The notes beneath the pieces are model-generated. The model ran no database searches and had not been told where the DNA came from. It saw only the letters and a list, made by a program, of their open reading frames with translations. Shown here piece after piece: positions 16,996 to 26,370 of a stretch of 64,000 nucleotides of DNA (position 1 is the stretch's first letter; each line of letters begins with the position of its first letter). The stretch lies in the NCBI GenBank assembly GCA_040880125.1, contig JBBDJB010000045.1, forward strand, positions 1 through 64,000, in the 5' to 3' direction. Source of the DNA: JBBDJB01 sp040880125. GTDB lineage: Bacteria > Planctomycetota > Planctomycetia > Pirellulales > JBBDJB01. Both the position numbers and the translations under genes were made by a program.

Positions 16996-18492
16996 CTACT
17001 GGATCTCGAGCTGCGACGCCGGAGCGTCCAACGTCTCCCGATGCCGCTCGACCAGATCCTGAATGCGGGCGAGTACCTCCGGATGCTCCTCGGCCCGGTT
17101 GTACTTCTCGGAAGGATCGTGGTCGAGGTGGAACAACAGCGGCGGGTCGTGCTCTTGCTGACCGCCGCCACCGTAGGCCGGCTGCGTGATGAAGTGCGCC
17201 TTCCACGGGCCTAGGCGAACGGCCATCAGCCGGGTGCCGCGATAGTAGAACATCTCCTCCCGCGCACCTTTACCATCGTCGAACAGGATCGGGGACATGT
17301 CGTAGCTGTCCAGCGTGCGGTCGTCGGGCAGCTCTGCCCCGGCCAGCTTGTGTGCGGTAGCGAAGATATCCAGTGTGCTGGCCAACTCCGCCGCGACGCT
17401 GCCCGCTGCGATCCGCCCCGGCCACCAGGCGATCGTCGGCTCGCGCATGCCACCTTCCCAGGTGCTCCCTTTGCCGTCGCGCAGCAGCCCCGCCGAGCCG
17501 CCTTGCTCGTGGAACGTCAGCCAAGGGCCGTTGTCGCTGGTGAAGATCACCAGCGTGCGGCGATCGAGGCCGGACTCGCGCAGAGCGTCGAGCACCTGCC
17601 CCACACTCCAGTCGATTTCCTCGATCACGTCGCCAAACAGGCCTCGCCGGCTGGAGCCCGCGAAGTCTTCCGACGCGAACAGCGGAACGTGCGGCATCGT
17701 GTGGGCGAAGTACAGAAAGAAGGGCTCCTGTTGGTGTTTGCCGATGAACTCGACCGCCGCCTCGGTGTAGCGGCGCGTGATCGTCGTCTGATCGGCCGGC
17801 CGCTCGACCACTTGCGTGTCGCGCATCAGCGGGACGTTCCAGTACTGCGAGCGAGAATCATTGAACGCCGCTCGGCCGCCGGGGGCGTCTCCGACGCGGT
17901 CCATGTCGTTCGAGTAGGGGATGCCGAAGTACGAATCGAATCCGCTGCTGGTGGGCAGAAACTGCGGAAGATGTCCCAGGTGCCACTTGCCGACGCAGGC
18001 CGTGGCGTATCCTTGGACCTTCAAGGCTTCGGCCAGCGTGATCTCCTCAGCGGGAAGACCTCCCTTGGAGTCCGGAAACAGCACGCGCCGCCGGTCGGAA
18101 CACATGCCGCTGCGGATCGGCAGCCGACCGGTCAAAAGTGCCGCCCGGCTGGGTGTGCAGACCGACGCGGCCGAATAGAACTGCGTGAGCTTCATCCCCT
18201 CGCGGGCCATCCGGTCCAGTTGCGGCGTGCGGATGGTAGGGTGCCCGAAGCAACCCAAGTCGCCATAGCCCAGGTCGTCGGCGAAGATGACCACCACGTT
18301 GGGCGGCCGATCCTCTTGGGCTTGCGTCACACCGCTAAGCGCTCCGGCGGCCAGCGCGGCCAACGTCAGCCGAACGATCCAAAGGTGCAACGAGGCTCGC
18401 TGTCTGGATGGTGGTCGTCGACTCAAAGAGAGGAATCCCTCTCCCCGGCCCTCTCCCAGAGGGAGAGGGGGTACTCGGAGTCGTTGATGCAT
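16996..18492 (-). CDS. secreted type-I sulfatase
   Basis: 498 residues as called from ATG 18492, but a perfect CCCTCTCCC palindrome is translated within its first 25 residues, so the true start may be a TTG at 18390 (giving LHLWIVRLTLAALAAGALSG, a good signal peptide). The core is canonical: VVVIFADDLGYGDLGCFGHP (first metal Asp pair), formylglycine motif CTPSRAALLTGR, CVGKWHLGHLPQFLP, and IFTSDNGPWLTFHEQGG (second metal site). The C-terminus ends in PPLLFHLDHDPSEKYNRA as in arylsulfatases. Most similar in outline to the arylsulfatase A/GalNAc-6-sulfatase-type group; substrate unknown. It is convergent with the TolC-like gene and followed on the same strand by nothing close. Confidence 0.9.
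   Translation of the reverse strand: MHQRLRVPPLPLGEGRGEGFLSLSRRPPSRQRASLHLWIVRLTLAALAAGALSGVTQAQEDRPPNVVVIFADDLGYGDLGCFGHPTIRTPQLDRMAREGMKLTQFYSAASVCTPSRAALLTGRLPIRSGMCSDRRRVLFPDSKGGLPAEEITLAEALKVQGYATACVGKWHLGHLPQFLPTSSGFDSYFGIPYSNDMDRVGDAPGGRAAFNDSRSQYWNVPLMRDTQVVERPADQTTITRRYTEAAVEFIGKHQQEPFFLYFAHTMPHVPLFASEDFAGSSRRGLFGDVIEEIDWSVGQVLDALRESGLDRRTLVIFTSDNGPWLTFHEQGGSAGLLRDGKGSTWEGGMREPTIAWWPGRIAAGSVAAELASTLDIFATAHKLAGAELPDDRTLDSYDMSPILFDDGKGAREEMFYYRGTRLMAVRLGPWKAHFITQPAYGGGGQQEHDPPLLFHLDHDPSEKYNRAEEHPEVLARIQDLVERHRETLDAPASQLEIQ
18449..18469. repeat. perfect palindrome CCCTCTCCC-AGA-GGGAGAGGG
   Basis: Nine-base arms with a three-base loop. It lies at the 5' end of the sulfatase gene and is in frame with its annotated start. 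Similar Pu/Py palindromes are common dispersed repeats in many bacterial genomes; a degenerate copy is at 5047-5067. Confidence 0.6.
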
Positions 18493-18520
18493 AGCAGATC
18501 CCTCGCGTCGAAAGTTTGCT

Positions 18521-19372
18521 TCAGATTCCCAACTGGCGGCGAATCTCATCCACGTCGCTGCGCAGCCCATCGGCCTGCTGATCGACGAGATGTCGCAACT
18601 GGGCGACTTCCTCACGCAGTCGCGCGACATCTTCTCGTAACTCCGCGTCACCGATGTGGCGACCTTGCGTATTCGATGGTCCCGCGGCAGGTGCGCCCGA
18701 AGACGAAGCGCCGGTGGCGTACGCCACGCTGGCACGTGGCGGACTGGCAACCGGCTCGCCCGATTCCGGCTCGGCTACGCCGTGCCCTTGCTGCGATCGG
18801 AGCTTCTCCAATTCCTCGGGCGGATACAGACCGTGCGTCACGATGCATCCGCGGCCCTCGGGGGTCAAGTAGACCACGAGCCGGCGAGACCGTAGCGAGG
18901 CCAGGATCGGCCACAGCGTCGCAAGATCGGGGACCGGCTCCATGCGCGACGCCCGCCCGCGCAGCTCGCCCACCGTCTGCGGTCCGCGCAGCAACAACTC
19001 CGCTACGACGGCCAATTCGACCTTTTCGATGCCCATCCAATTGTACATCTGGTGGCGGTATTTCGGCACGCGTGCGTCGCCCTGGATTTCCGTCACGGCA
19101 CCGCGCTCGCGCAGCCGCTCTAGCGCTTCTTCCACACGGTCATCGTCCAACTGCATCTGCGGAAACCGATTGCTCTTCTGGTTGCACCCGTTGCGTAAGG
19201 CGTTCAGCGTCATCGGGTACTGTTCTGGTGTGGTCTTTGCCTTTTCGACCAGTACGCCGACAACCCGTCGCTCGATGTACCCCAGCGGCTCCCACTTCGG
19301 CTCGGCCGTCTCGGCTGGCGTGGTTTCGGCTGGCGTGGTTTGGGCTGGCGTGGTTGCTGTTTGTTCTTCCAT
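18521..19372 (-). CDS. yceH: YceH-family (DUF480) protein
   Basis: 283 residues. The conserved winged-helix family core is at about residues 27-200 (LGYIERRVVGVLVEKAKTTP; YPMTLNALRNGCNQKSNR; LRGPQTVGELRGRASRM). The N-terminus holds a short TTPAE tandem repeat made by a 15-bp DNA repeat near 19316-19350, and the C-terminus adds a Ser/Ala-rich linker and a final coiled coil (ELREDVARLREEVAQLR...). YceH is usually about 215 residues, so the last 65 residues are an extension. The biochemical role of the family is not established. It is divergent from the gene at 19695. Confidence 0.9.
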   Translation of the reverse strand: MEEQTATTPAQTTPAETTPAETAEPKWEPLGYIERRVVGVLVEKAKTTPEQYPMTLNALRNGCNQKSNRFPQMQLDDDRVEEALERLRERGAVTEIQGDARVPKYRHQMYNWMGIEKVELAVVAELLLRGPQTVGELRGRASRMEPVPDLATLWPILASLRSRRLVVYLTPEGRGCIVTHGLYPPEELEKLRSQQGHGVAEPESGEPVASPPRASVAYATGASSSGAPAAGPSNTQGRHIGDAELREDVARLREEVAQLRHLVDQQADGLRSDVDEIRRQLGI

Positions 19373-19694
19373 GGGTGCCTCGTCGTGGATCGCCTTGCGG
19401 CGGTGTTTTTAGAGGGTTACGGTTTGCTTTCCTGCCGCATCCGGAGCCGAAGACCCCAGTGCCGGACTGTGCGGCGATTATAGCAGATGCGCTGCGGCCG
19501 CGCACGTCTCAACAGGTTAACTGCGCGGGGGCAATGCCGCGGGGGCGACTCCGGGGCTCCGATCGTTACAAACCCGTTACAAGCTCCGGGCCGTATTCGT
19601 TCTAGAATGCAATCGAGCCAGACGCTCGATGGTTGCGAAAACCGCCCCAGCATTCGAGTAGGGCGAAGACTCTTCGAAAAGGAGCAGTGAAGTG
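19373..19694. other. divergent intergenic region (yceH / secreted protein)
   Basis: 322 bases between genes reading outward on both strands, so it must hold both promoters. A TATAAT on the minus strand (19477-19482) lies about 100 bases before yceH but lacks a good -35 at 16-18 bases. A plus-strand AAAGGAG at 19678-19684 is the ribosome-binding site of the next gene. Nothing else recognised. Confidence 0.35.
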
Positions 19695-21116
19695 ATGTAC
19701 CGAACTTGCCATCAATGGATGCCGGTTGTGATGCTGGCCGTAGCAGTTGCCCTCTGCGGTGACGTCGCCACCTCGACGTCGCACGCCGCAACCAAGGGCG
19801 CGGTGAGCGCAAAGTCCACAGCGTATGTCGCAGGAGCGGAGAAATTGCGGTCCGAAGGCCCCGAGGCCCTGGCACGCCTGCTCGCGCAGCGCGACGAGCT
19901 AATCGCACGAGGGTCGAGCGCGAAAGACGGCGCGGAGGACAACCGGCTGAACCGCCAGATTGTGCAGCTCAACGAACTGATCGACGAGGTCGCCGGGCAG
20001 CGATACGCTTGCGTCTCGCGCCTGTATTGGTATACCGACCTGGAGAAGGCCAAACAGGCGGCTCACAAGTCGGGTAGGCCCATCCTGAGCCTGCGGATGC
20101 TCGGCAACCTGACCGACGAGTACAGTTGCGCCAACAGCCGCTTCTTCCGCACGACGCTGTATTCCAATCAAGAGATCTCGCAGCGGCTCCAAGACCGCTT
20201 CGTGCTTCATTGGCAGTCGGTGCGGCCCGTGCCGCGGATCACCATCGACTTCGGCGACGGCCGCAAGATCGAGCGTACCATCACGGGCAACAGCGCGCAT
20301 TACGTGCTGGCCGCGGACGGTTCGCCGCTTGATGTGCTGCCCGGGCTGTACTCGCCGCAGAAGTTCCTCAACTGGCTGAACGTCGCCGAAATGTTACACC
20401 AGCATTGTGCAAACCTGCCCCCGGAGAACCGCGCAGCCTACGTACAGAACCACCACGCGGCTCGCGCCGACGCGGTGGCCCGCGATTGGGCCCGCGACCT
20501 GGTGGCCGTCGCGCCGGAACTGGCCAGTTCCGAACAAGCCAACGCGCGCAGCCGCTTTCGAAATGCCAGCACAACATCGACTCGTCCGGGCCAAGCCGAG
20601 CCTGAAGAGGCTCCACCGGCGAACGCGGCCATGCTGCGGGCGGTCACCAAGTCACGGGTAGAGATGCCGATTGTGCTAGAAATGGCGGGCGATCCGGCGC
20701 GGCTGTCGGAGACGACCAGCGATGAGCTGTGGAACAAGATCGCGGCGCTGCCGGCTCATGCCGTGGCGCTCGATCAGGCGAGCATCTCGGTTATACGCCA
20801 GGAGAACCCCACCGCCATCGAGGCCGCTGCACGAGCGGTGACCAAGAGCGTTCAAGTCGAGGACCCCGTCCTGCGGTTGATCTCGAATCTGCAAAACTCG
20901 ATCGCGCTGGACACGATCCGCAACGAATACTTGCTGCACCGCGAGATTCACCAGTGGTTTGCCGCCGGCAGCGTCGACGGCGACGCCGAGCGGCTTAACG
21001 AGCGGGTCTACGCCGAAATCTTCCTGACACCCAGCAGCGATCCCTGGCTGGGGCTGGATACGCCAGACCGATACACCGCTCTGGAAAACGGCGGCGTTTC
21101 GCGGGCTACGAACTGA
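19695..21116 (+). CDS. secreted protein with thioredoxin-fold-like central domain
   Basis: 473 residues from ATG 19695, about 10 bases after GGAG (a GTG sits just before). Signal peptide about residues 1-31 (ending SHAATK). A helical stretch follows (residues 40-105), then a region like the DUF255/thioredoxin-like proteins: KQAAHKSGRPILSLRMLGN ... FFRTTLYSNQEISQRLQDRFV ... HYVLAADGSPLDVLPGLYSPQKFLNWL. It lacks a CxxC pair; only one Cys (YSCANS) is near the expected place, so redox activity of the normal kind is unlikely. The C-terminal 200 residues are not recognised. Possibly a planctomycete-specific periplasmic protein. Confidence 0.7.
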   Translation: MYRTCHQWMPVVMLAVAVALCGDVATSTSHAATKGAVSAKSTAYVAGAEKLRSEGPEALARLLAQRDELIARGSSAKDGAEDNRLNRQIVQLNELIDEVAGQRYACVSRLYWYTDLEKAKQAAHKSGRPILSLRMLGNLTDEYSCANSRFFRTTLYSNQEISQRLQDRFVLHWQSVRPVPRITIDFGDGRKIERTITGNSAHYVLAADGSPLDVLPGLYSPQKFLNWLNVAEMLHQHCANLPPENRAAYVQNHHAARADAVARDWARDLVAVAPELASSEQANARSRFRNASTTSTRPGQAEPEEAPPANAAMLRAVTKSRVEMPIVLEMAGDPARLSETTSDELWNKIAALPAHAVALDQASISVIRQENPTAIEAAARAVTKSVQVEDPVLRLISNLQNSIALDTIRNEYLLHREIHQWFAAGSVDGDAERLNERVYAEIFLTPSSDPWLGLDTPDRYTALENGGVSRATN

Positions 21117-21298
21117 TACATCGGTGCCGAATATCACTCGCAACACCGCATGAGGCACGAGGCCGATCGCTCGATACGCCGGGCGGTCGGCCGTCGTGCG
21201 TAACGACACCGATATTTTCTCCGTTTAAGGAGTTAGAATAGATCGTACGAGACTTCCGTGTCCTCACCGTGAACGTTTCGCAAAAGACAACGGCCCCC

Positions 21299-22012
21299 AT
21301 GACGGATCCGCAACAGGTATTGACGGTGGAAGACGACGCTGCGATTCGCCGTGGCATCGTCGATGCCCTGCGCTTCGCCGGCTATGTACCGCTGGAGGCT
21401 GCCTGCGGCAACGAAGGCCTGCGCCTGGCGCTGCGGCGAACGTACGATCTGTTGCTGTTGGACCTGGTGTTGCCGGGCAAGACCGGCCTGGAGATTCTGC
21501 AGGCGGTGCGCGATGCCAAGCCGACGCAGCCGGTGATCATCCTCACCGCCAAGGGCGAGGAGAGCGATCGAGTCAGCGGCTTGCGACTGGGGGCGGACGA
21601 TTATGTCGTCAAGCCGTTCAGCGTGAAAGAGCTTCTCGCGCGCGTCGAGGCGGTGCTGCGCCGTAGTCCGCAGCGGCCTAGCCGCGTCTCGAGCATTCCT
21701 ATACCTGGCGGGACGATCGACCTGGCACGCCGCGAAGCCCGCTTCGACGACGGCCAGCGCGTCGATCTGGCAGAGCGAGAGCTGGGATTGATCGAGTACC
21801 TCGCGTCGCACGCCGGACGCGCGATCACACGAGAAGAGATCCTCGCCAGCGTCTGGCAGATCGATGCCCGGCGCTGCAGCACACGGACGATCGACATGCA
21901 CGTTGCCCGATTGCGCGAGAAGTTGCGCGACGACCGGCCGGAGCCGCAGATCCTGTTGACGGTTCGCGGCAAAGGGTACATGTTCGGTCAGCTTCGGGCG
22001 TCTGGAACTTGA
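21299..22012 (+). CDS. OmpR-family response regulator
   Basis: 237 residues. Receiver domain about 5-120: acidic pocket VEDDAAI, phosphorylated Asp in LLLLDLVLPGKTG, Thr in IILTAKGEE, Lys in YVVKPFSVKE. A winged-helix DNA-binding domain follows (about 140-235), ending VRLREKL-like RTIDMHVARLREKLRDD and LLTVRGKGYMF. The start at ATG 21299 was chosen because the receiver begins right after it; a GTG at 21269 would add 10 residues and neither has a clear ribosome site (an AAGGAG at 21226-21231 is too far upstream). It is followed after 52 bases by its partner histidine kinase. Confidence 0.9.
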   Translation: MTDPQQVLTVEDDAAIRRGIVDALRFAGYVPLEAACGNEGLRLALRRTYDLLLLDLVLPGKTGLEILQAVRDAKPTQPVIILTAKGEESDRVSGLRLGADDYVVKPFSVKELLARVEAVLRRSPQRPSRVSSIPIPGGTIDLARREARFDDGQRVDLAERELGLIEYLASHAGRAITREEILASVWQIDARRCSTRTIDMHVARLREKLRDDRPEPQILLTVRGKGYMFGQLRASGT

Positions 22013-22064
22013 GGTCGGACACTGGCAACCGTGGGGATTCCTCACCAACTTTCGCAAAGAGCAA

Positions 22065-23870
22065 ATGATGCGTCCGTGGCGAGTCTGGTTGTGCTTCGGT
22101 CTTTCACTTGCGGTCGCGCTGCCGGCGCTGGCGTGGTTGACGGCCACCACGCTGGAACTGGAACGTGCGGAGTTGTCCGCCCGGAGCCAGTCTCAACGGG
22201 AAGAGCTGATCCGGCTGGCACTATGGCGAATGGATACGAAGCTGACGCCGCTGATCGCCCGTGAGGCGGCCCGGCCGGTGATGGCGTACACGTCGTTCTA
22301 TTCGGTGTCGACTCCGCCTGGCAGCCAGACGGCCGCCTCGGCTGTGCCCTCGCCGCTATTGAGGCAGCCCTCGGAGTTTGTCCTGCTGCACTTTGAAGTT
22401 CGAGCGGGCGGAAGGTGGACTTCACCACAGCGGCCCGACCCGCAACTCAACGAGCTTGCCGTGTCGAACGGGACGACGCTGGCCAACATCCGACTGAGCG
22501 ACGCTCGCATTGGTCAATTGCAGAGCCGCATCAGTTATCAACAGATTGTCGAGCATCTGCCGGAGCAGTCCGAGCCGCCGGCGCCGGTCGCCCCACCGCC
22601 CGAGGCACTGGCCGGCGATCTACCGCTGGAGCCATTCACCTACCCCGCCAAGGGCGCTTCGCGCCCAACAAAAGGCGGCGCGAAGGCGATGGCCGCCGAT
22701 TTGGTTCGCCGGCAGGAGAACGTGAAGTCGAACACAATCCGCGAGCTCACTCAACAACAGATTCCGTTTCAGACACTCCAGTCACCCGCATCGCCGGACT
22801 TGGCACTGGACGCCGGAGTTAGTCGGCCGGTTTGGCTGGGCGATGACCACTTGATCCTGGCCCGGCGAGTCACCGTCGACGGCGAACCGCTCGTGCAGGG
22901 CTGCTGGCTCGACTGGGAAAAGCTGCAAGCGTCGCTGAAATCCGACGTAGCCGACCTGCTGCCCGAGGTGCGATTGACGCCGGTACGTGGCGGCGGCGGC
23001 GAGCAGCCGGCGCATTTGCTGGCGACTTTGCCGGTGCGGTTGGAGGTGCCGGCACTGCAGCTTGCCGACGTGCGCTGGACCCCGCTGCGGCTGTCGCTGG
23101 CGATCGCCTGGATCTGCCTGCTGTTCGCGGCCGTAGCGATCGGCGTGTTGTTGGGCGGAGTGGTATCGCTGAGCCAGCGCCGCGAGGCGTTCGTATCCGC
23201 CGTCACGCACGAGTTGCGCACGCCGCTGACCACGTTCCGCATATATGCCGAGATGCTGGATGAGGATATGGTGGACAGCGACTCGCAGAAGAAGCAGTAC
23301 CTGCACACGCTGCACCTGGAAGCGAATCGACTCTCGCACCTGGTCGAGAACGTACTGGCCTACGCCCGGCTGGAACGCGGACGGCACTCCGGCCAGCAAG
23401 AGCGTTTGAGTGTGGACGAGCTGTTGCGTCGGATCGTGCCGCGCCTTTGGGAACGAGCAAAGCAGGCGGACATGCAGCTCGTTGTGAAGGAAGTATCGGA
23501 GGGCGGCGCGGCGGTGGTTTGGACCGATCCGACAGCCGTCGAGCAGATCCTGTTCAACCTGGTCGATAACGCCTGCAAGTACGCACCCCGCACCGCGGAT
23601 CGACGCGTTCACCTAAGCGCGGAGGCCAGCGGCCGCCATGTGGAGATTCGCGTCCGCGATCACGGGCCGGGCATCTCGCCACGCGACGCGCGATCGCTGT
23701 TTCGCCCGTTCTCGAAGTCGGCGCAACAGGCGGCGGTCTCCGCCCCCGGCGTGGGGCTGGGTTTGGCGCTCTGTCGGCGATTGGCGAGGCAGATCGGCGG
23801 CGATCTGCGGCTGGAGATCAACGACCAACCCGGCGCATGCTTCTGCCTGGTTCTGCCGCGTCAGGTCTAA
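22065..23870 (+). CDS. membrane sensor histidine kinase
   Basis: 601 residues. Two spans: about residues 5-28 and 343-368, enclosing a roughly 310-residue extracytoplasmic sensor region of no recognised fold. Phosphoacceptor domain: FVSAVTHELRTPLTTFRIYAEML, with His in the H-box. ATPase domain: N-box ILFNLVDNACKYA, G1 RDHGPGIS, G2 APGVGLGLALCRRL. No HAMP domain is evident. With the OmpR-type regulator 52 bases upstream it forms one two-component operon. The signal sensed is unknown; no neighbour gives a hint. Confidence 0.92.
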   Translation: MMRPWRVWLCFGLSLAVALPALAWLTATTLELERAELSARSQSQREELIRLALWRMDTKLTPLIAREAARPVMAYTSFYSVSTPPGSQTAASAVPSPLLRQPSEFVLLHFEVRAGGRWTSPQRPDPQLNELAVSNGTTLANIRLSDARIGQLQSRISYQQIVEHLPEQSEPPAPVAPPPEALAGDLPLEPFTYPAKGASRPTKGGAKAMAADLVRRQENVKSNTIRELTQQQIPFQTLQSPASPDLALDAGVSRPVWLGDDHLILARRVTVDGEPLVQGCWLDWEKLQASLKSDVADLLPEVRLTPVRGGGGEQPAHLLATLPVRLEVPALQLADVRWTPLRLSLAIAWICLLFAAVAIGVLLGGVVSLSQRREAFVSAVTHELRTPLTTFRIYAEMLDEDMVDSDSQKKQYLHTLHLEANRLSHLVENVLAYARLERGRHSGQQERLSVDELLRRIVPRLWERAKQADMQLVVKEVSEGGAAVVWTDPTAVEQILFNLVDNACKYAPRTADRRVHLSAEASGRHVEIRVRDHGPGISPRDARSLFRPFSKSAQQAAVSAPGVGLGLALCRRLARQIGGDLRLEINDQPGACFCLVLPRQV

Positions 23871-23876
23871 TCGATG

Positions 23877-24449
23877 TTACTCGCTAGTGCGCTTGTGGTG
23901 CACCGGACGTTTTGCACCGGGCCAGGGGCCAGGTAAGGCCGGCAGAGTGTCCACCTCGCGAGTTTCGCTACGAACATCCTCCATCCCCCGCGCGCGATAA
24001 TTAGCAAGCGCGGCAGGATGGTCGAGCGAGCACGTCTGCACCCGGACGCGGGTGGCGCCCATCTCCCAGCCGCGACGTAACGCAAACGTCAACAGCCGGC
24101 CTCCAACTCCCTGGCCGATGAACGCCGGGAGCAGCCCGAAGTAGGCGATCTTCACCGAACCGTCTTCCTGCCGCTCGAGCTCCGCGTAACCTGCCGGCGT
24201 ACCCCGCACATAGCCGACCCAGGTCTCCAGCTCCGGCCGATCGAGGTATTCCATCCACTGCGCATGGGTCCACGCAATCCGTTCGCACCAGTACCAGTCG
24301 CCGCCCACCGCCGTATAGAGAAAGCGATTGAGCTCCGGCGAGGCAATCTCCGCGCGGACGATCGAAAGTTCGGCGCCGCCGTCGGAGGCCGGCCGAAGCT
24401 GGCTCGGATCGTTCATTTCGAGGTAGTGGATGACGACGCTGACGGGCAT
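23877..24449 (-). CDS. GNAT-family N-acetyltransferase
   Basis: 190 residues from MPVSVVIHYLEM; a longer in-frame start at 24515 adds 22 residues without family features. The acetyl-CoA site is visible: AYFGLLPAFIGQGVGGRLLTFAL carries the QxxGxG/A-type loop, followed by the usual helix and a C-terminal VQTCSLDHPAALANYRARGM. Substrate (small molecule or protein amine) cannot be told. It is convergent with the histidine kinase gene, with six bases between stop codons. Confidence 0.85.
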   Translation of the reverse strand: MPVSVVIHYLEMNDPSQLRPASDGGAELSIVRAEIASPELNRFLYTAVGGDWYWCERIAWTHAQWMEYLDRPELETWVGYVRGTPAGYAELERQEDGSVKIAYFGLLPAFIGQGVGGRLLTFALRRGWEMGATRVRVQTCSLDHPAALANYRARGMEDVRSETREVDTLPALPGPWPGAKRPVHHKRTSE

Positions 24450-24709
24450 GTGCTGGCTCGCTACGTAGCTGTCAATTGACCGCAGCGTCGAATGTATCGG
24501 TTGCTGGCCGCTCATGCCAATGCCCGGAGGTTTCTCGATCCGCGGCCATCGATGCTCCGCTGCAGCCGCCGTTGATGGCCCACGCGGGAAAGCTATAGTT
24601 GACTGAGGCGGCTGCTGGCACGGTCCGTTGCCGCCTCGTAGCTTGCTGGCGCCGGGCAGACCGTACGGCGCTGGTTTCTCGACACCAGCCCACGCACTGC
24701 ACCGCGCCC

Positions 24710-26355
24710 ATGCTTACGTTGCTCACGATCGCCGGCGGTGTGGCGCTGATCGTGTTCGCGATCCGCTTCCTTCGCAAGGGGCTCGACCGCATCTTCGGAA
24801 GCCGGCTGGGCGCCTGGCTGCAGGGACTTTCCGGGAACCGGCTGAAAGCGTTCTTCAGCGGCATCGTAGTCTCCGTTCTCACGCCCTCCAGCACGACCAT
24901 CTCCGTGTTAGCCGTGCAAGTCCTGCAGGCGGGTCACCTGGCGGGGCGGCAGTTGCTCGCGCTGATCCTGGGAGCCGACATCGGCCTGACCGTTACGGTG
25001 CTGTTGATTTCGTTGCGGCTCGAACGCTACGCCATGGTGCTGGTGCTGATCGGCGTGGTGCTGTTTCAGTTCACCGGCAGTTCGCGCTCCCGGGGCACCG
25101 GGCAGTTGATCCTCTCCCTGGGTCTGATTTTTACCGCCATCGGCGTGATCAAGACGGCCGCGGCCACCGTGAGTTCGAATCACGACCTGAACACGATCAT
25201 CGACATCGCCGCCGGCTATCCACTGGCATTGCCCTGTTGGCGGCGATCGTCACCGTCTGTCTGCAATCCAGCACCGCTACTCTGGGGCTGGTGATTGGAT
25301 TGGGTGCGGCCGGCAGCGTCGATCTACCGCTGGGCGTCGCGGTGGTTGCCGGCGCGAATGTCGGCATTGTCATCACGCTGCTGATCGTGGGATGGAACCA
25401 AGTCGCCTCCCGGCGGTTGGCCGTAGCGATGCTCATCGCCAAGCTGATCGTCGCCGGGATAGTGGTGGCCAATATATCGCACATCATCCCGCTGTTGCGC
25501 CGCTTGCCGGGCAATATCGACCAGCACGTGGCTTATGCGCACACGGGCTTCAATGTCGCCGTAGCAGTGCTGTTTTTGCCGCTGGTCACGCCGCTGCATC
25601 GGTTGGCCGAGTGGCTCGTGCCCGGTCCACCTCCCTCGGCGACGCCGATCTTCGGTCCGCGATACATCCACACCGGCCGAGCCGACAGCGTTCCCCTGGC
25701 GCTCGATCAATCGGCCCGGGAGCTGATGCACGTCGCTGAGATCGCGCGCGGCATGCTGGGTGATCTGTGGCGAGCGCTGAAGGAAAACGACGCCCGACTG
25801 GCCGAGGCGGTCAGCGAGCGCGACGATCAGGTCGACCTGCTGGACGCCGAGATAAAGCAATTTCTCACGTCGTTGATCAGCCTGGGCGAAGACCCGTCCA
25901 ACGCTCAGGAGCAGATGCGGCAGCTCCGTTACCTGAACGAACTGGAAACGATCGGCGACATCATCGACAAGAACCTGACCGAATTGGTCGTGAAAAAAGC
26001 GAAGCTCGACGTTCACTTCTCCGCCGAAGGCTGGCAGGATCTAGACGACATGTATGGCCGCGTCTACGAGGACATGCTCATCGCCGAGACAGCCTTTACG
26101 ACGGGCGAGCGGATGTACGCCCAGCAGTTGCTGCGGCACAAGGAGAAGGTGAATCAGCTCGAGCGCGAGATGCGCGACCGACACTTTGCCCGGCTCAACG
26201 CGGGGTTAGCCGAAAGCTTCGAGACAAGCGCCATCCATCTCGACGTGCTAACGCATCTGAAGCGGATCAATAGTTGTGTGACACAGGTGGCCTACGCAAT
26301 TCTCGACAACCCCCCCGGGCGCGAGGGCCGGTCGCACAATGAAGCATCTTTGTAA
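24710..26355 (+). pseudogene. Na/phosphate cotransporter family protein, broken by one-base frameshift
   Basis: The first part (24710-25223, MLTLLTIAGGVALIVFAIRF) holds the first PNaS repeat with the signature SVLTPSSTTISVLAVQ. At 25221-25230 (CACTGGCATT) the reading frame must shift by one base to continue as GIALLAAIVTVCLQSSTATLGLVIGLG, the second repeat with its QSSTAT motif. Restoring one G (CACTGGGCATT) gives an intact protein. The second half ends with a PhoU-like helical domain (about 25700-26330). Together this is a normal NptA/YjbB-like phosphate transporter. The single missing base could be a sequencing or assembly error, or a genuine inactivating mutation. Confidence 0.82.
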
Positions 26356-26370
26356 CGGTGCGGCAAAGCG

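Noticed and set aside
17350..19605. Plus-strand open frame of 751 codons
   Set aside because: It crosses the sulfatase and yceH genes and the intergenic region between them, with no domain; antisense artefact.
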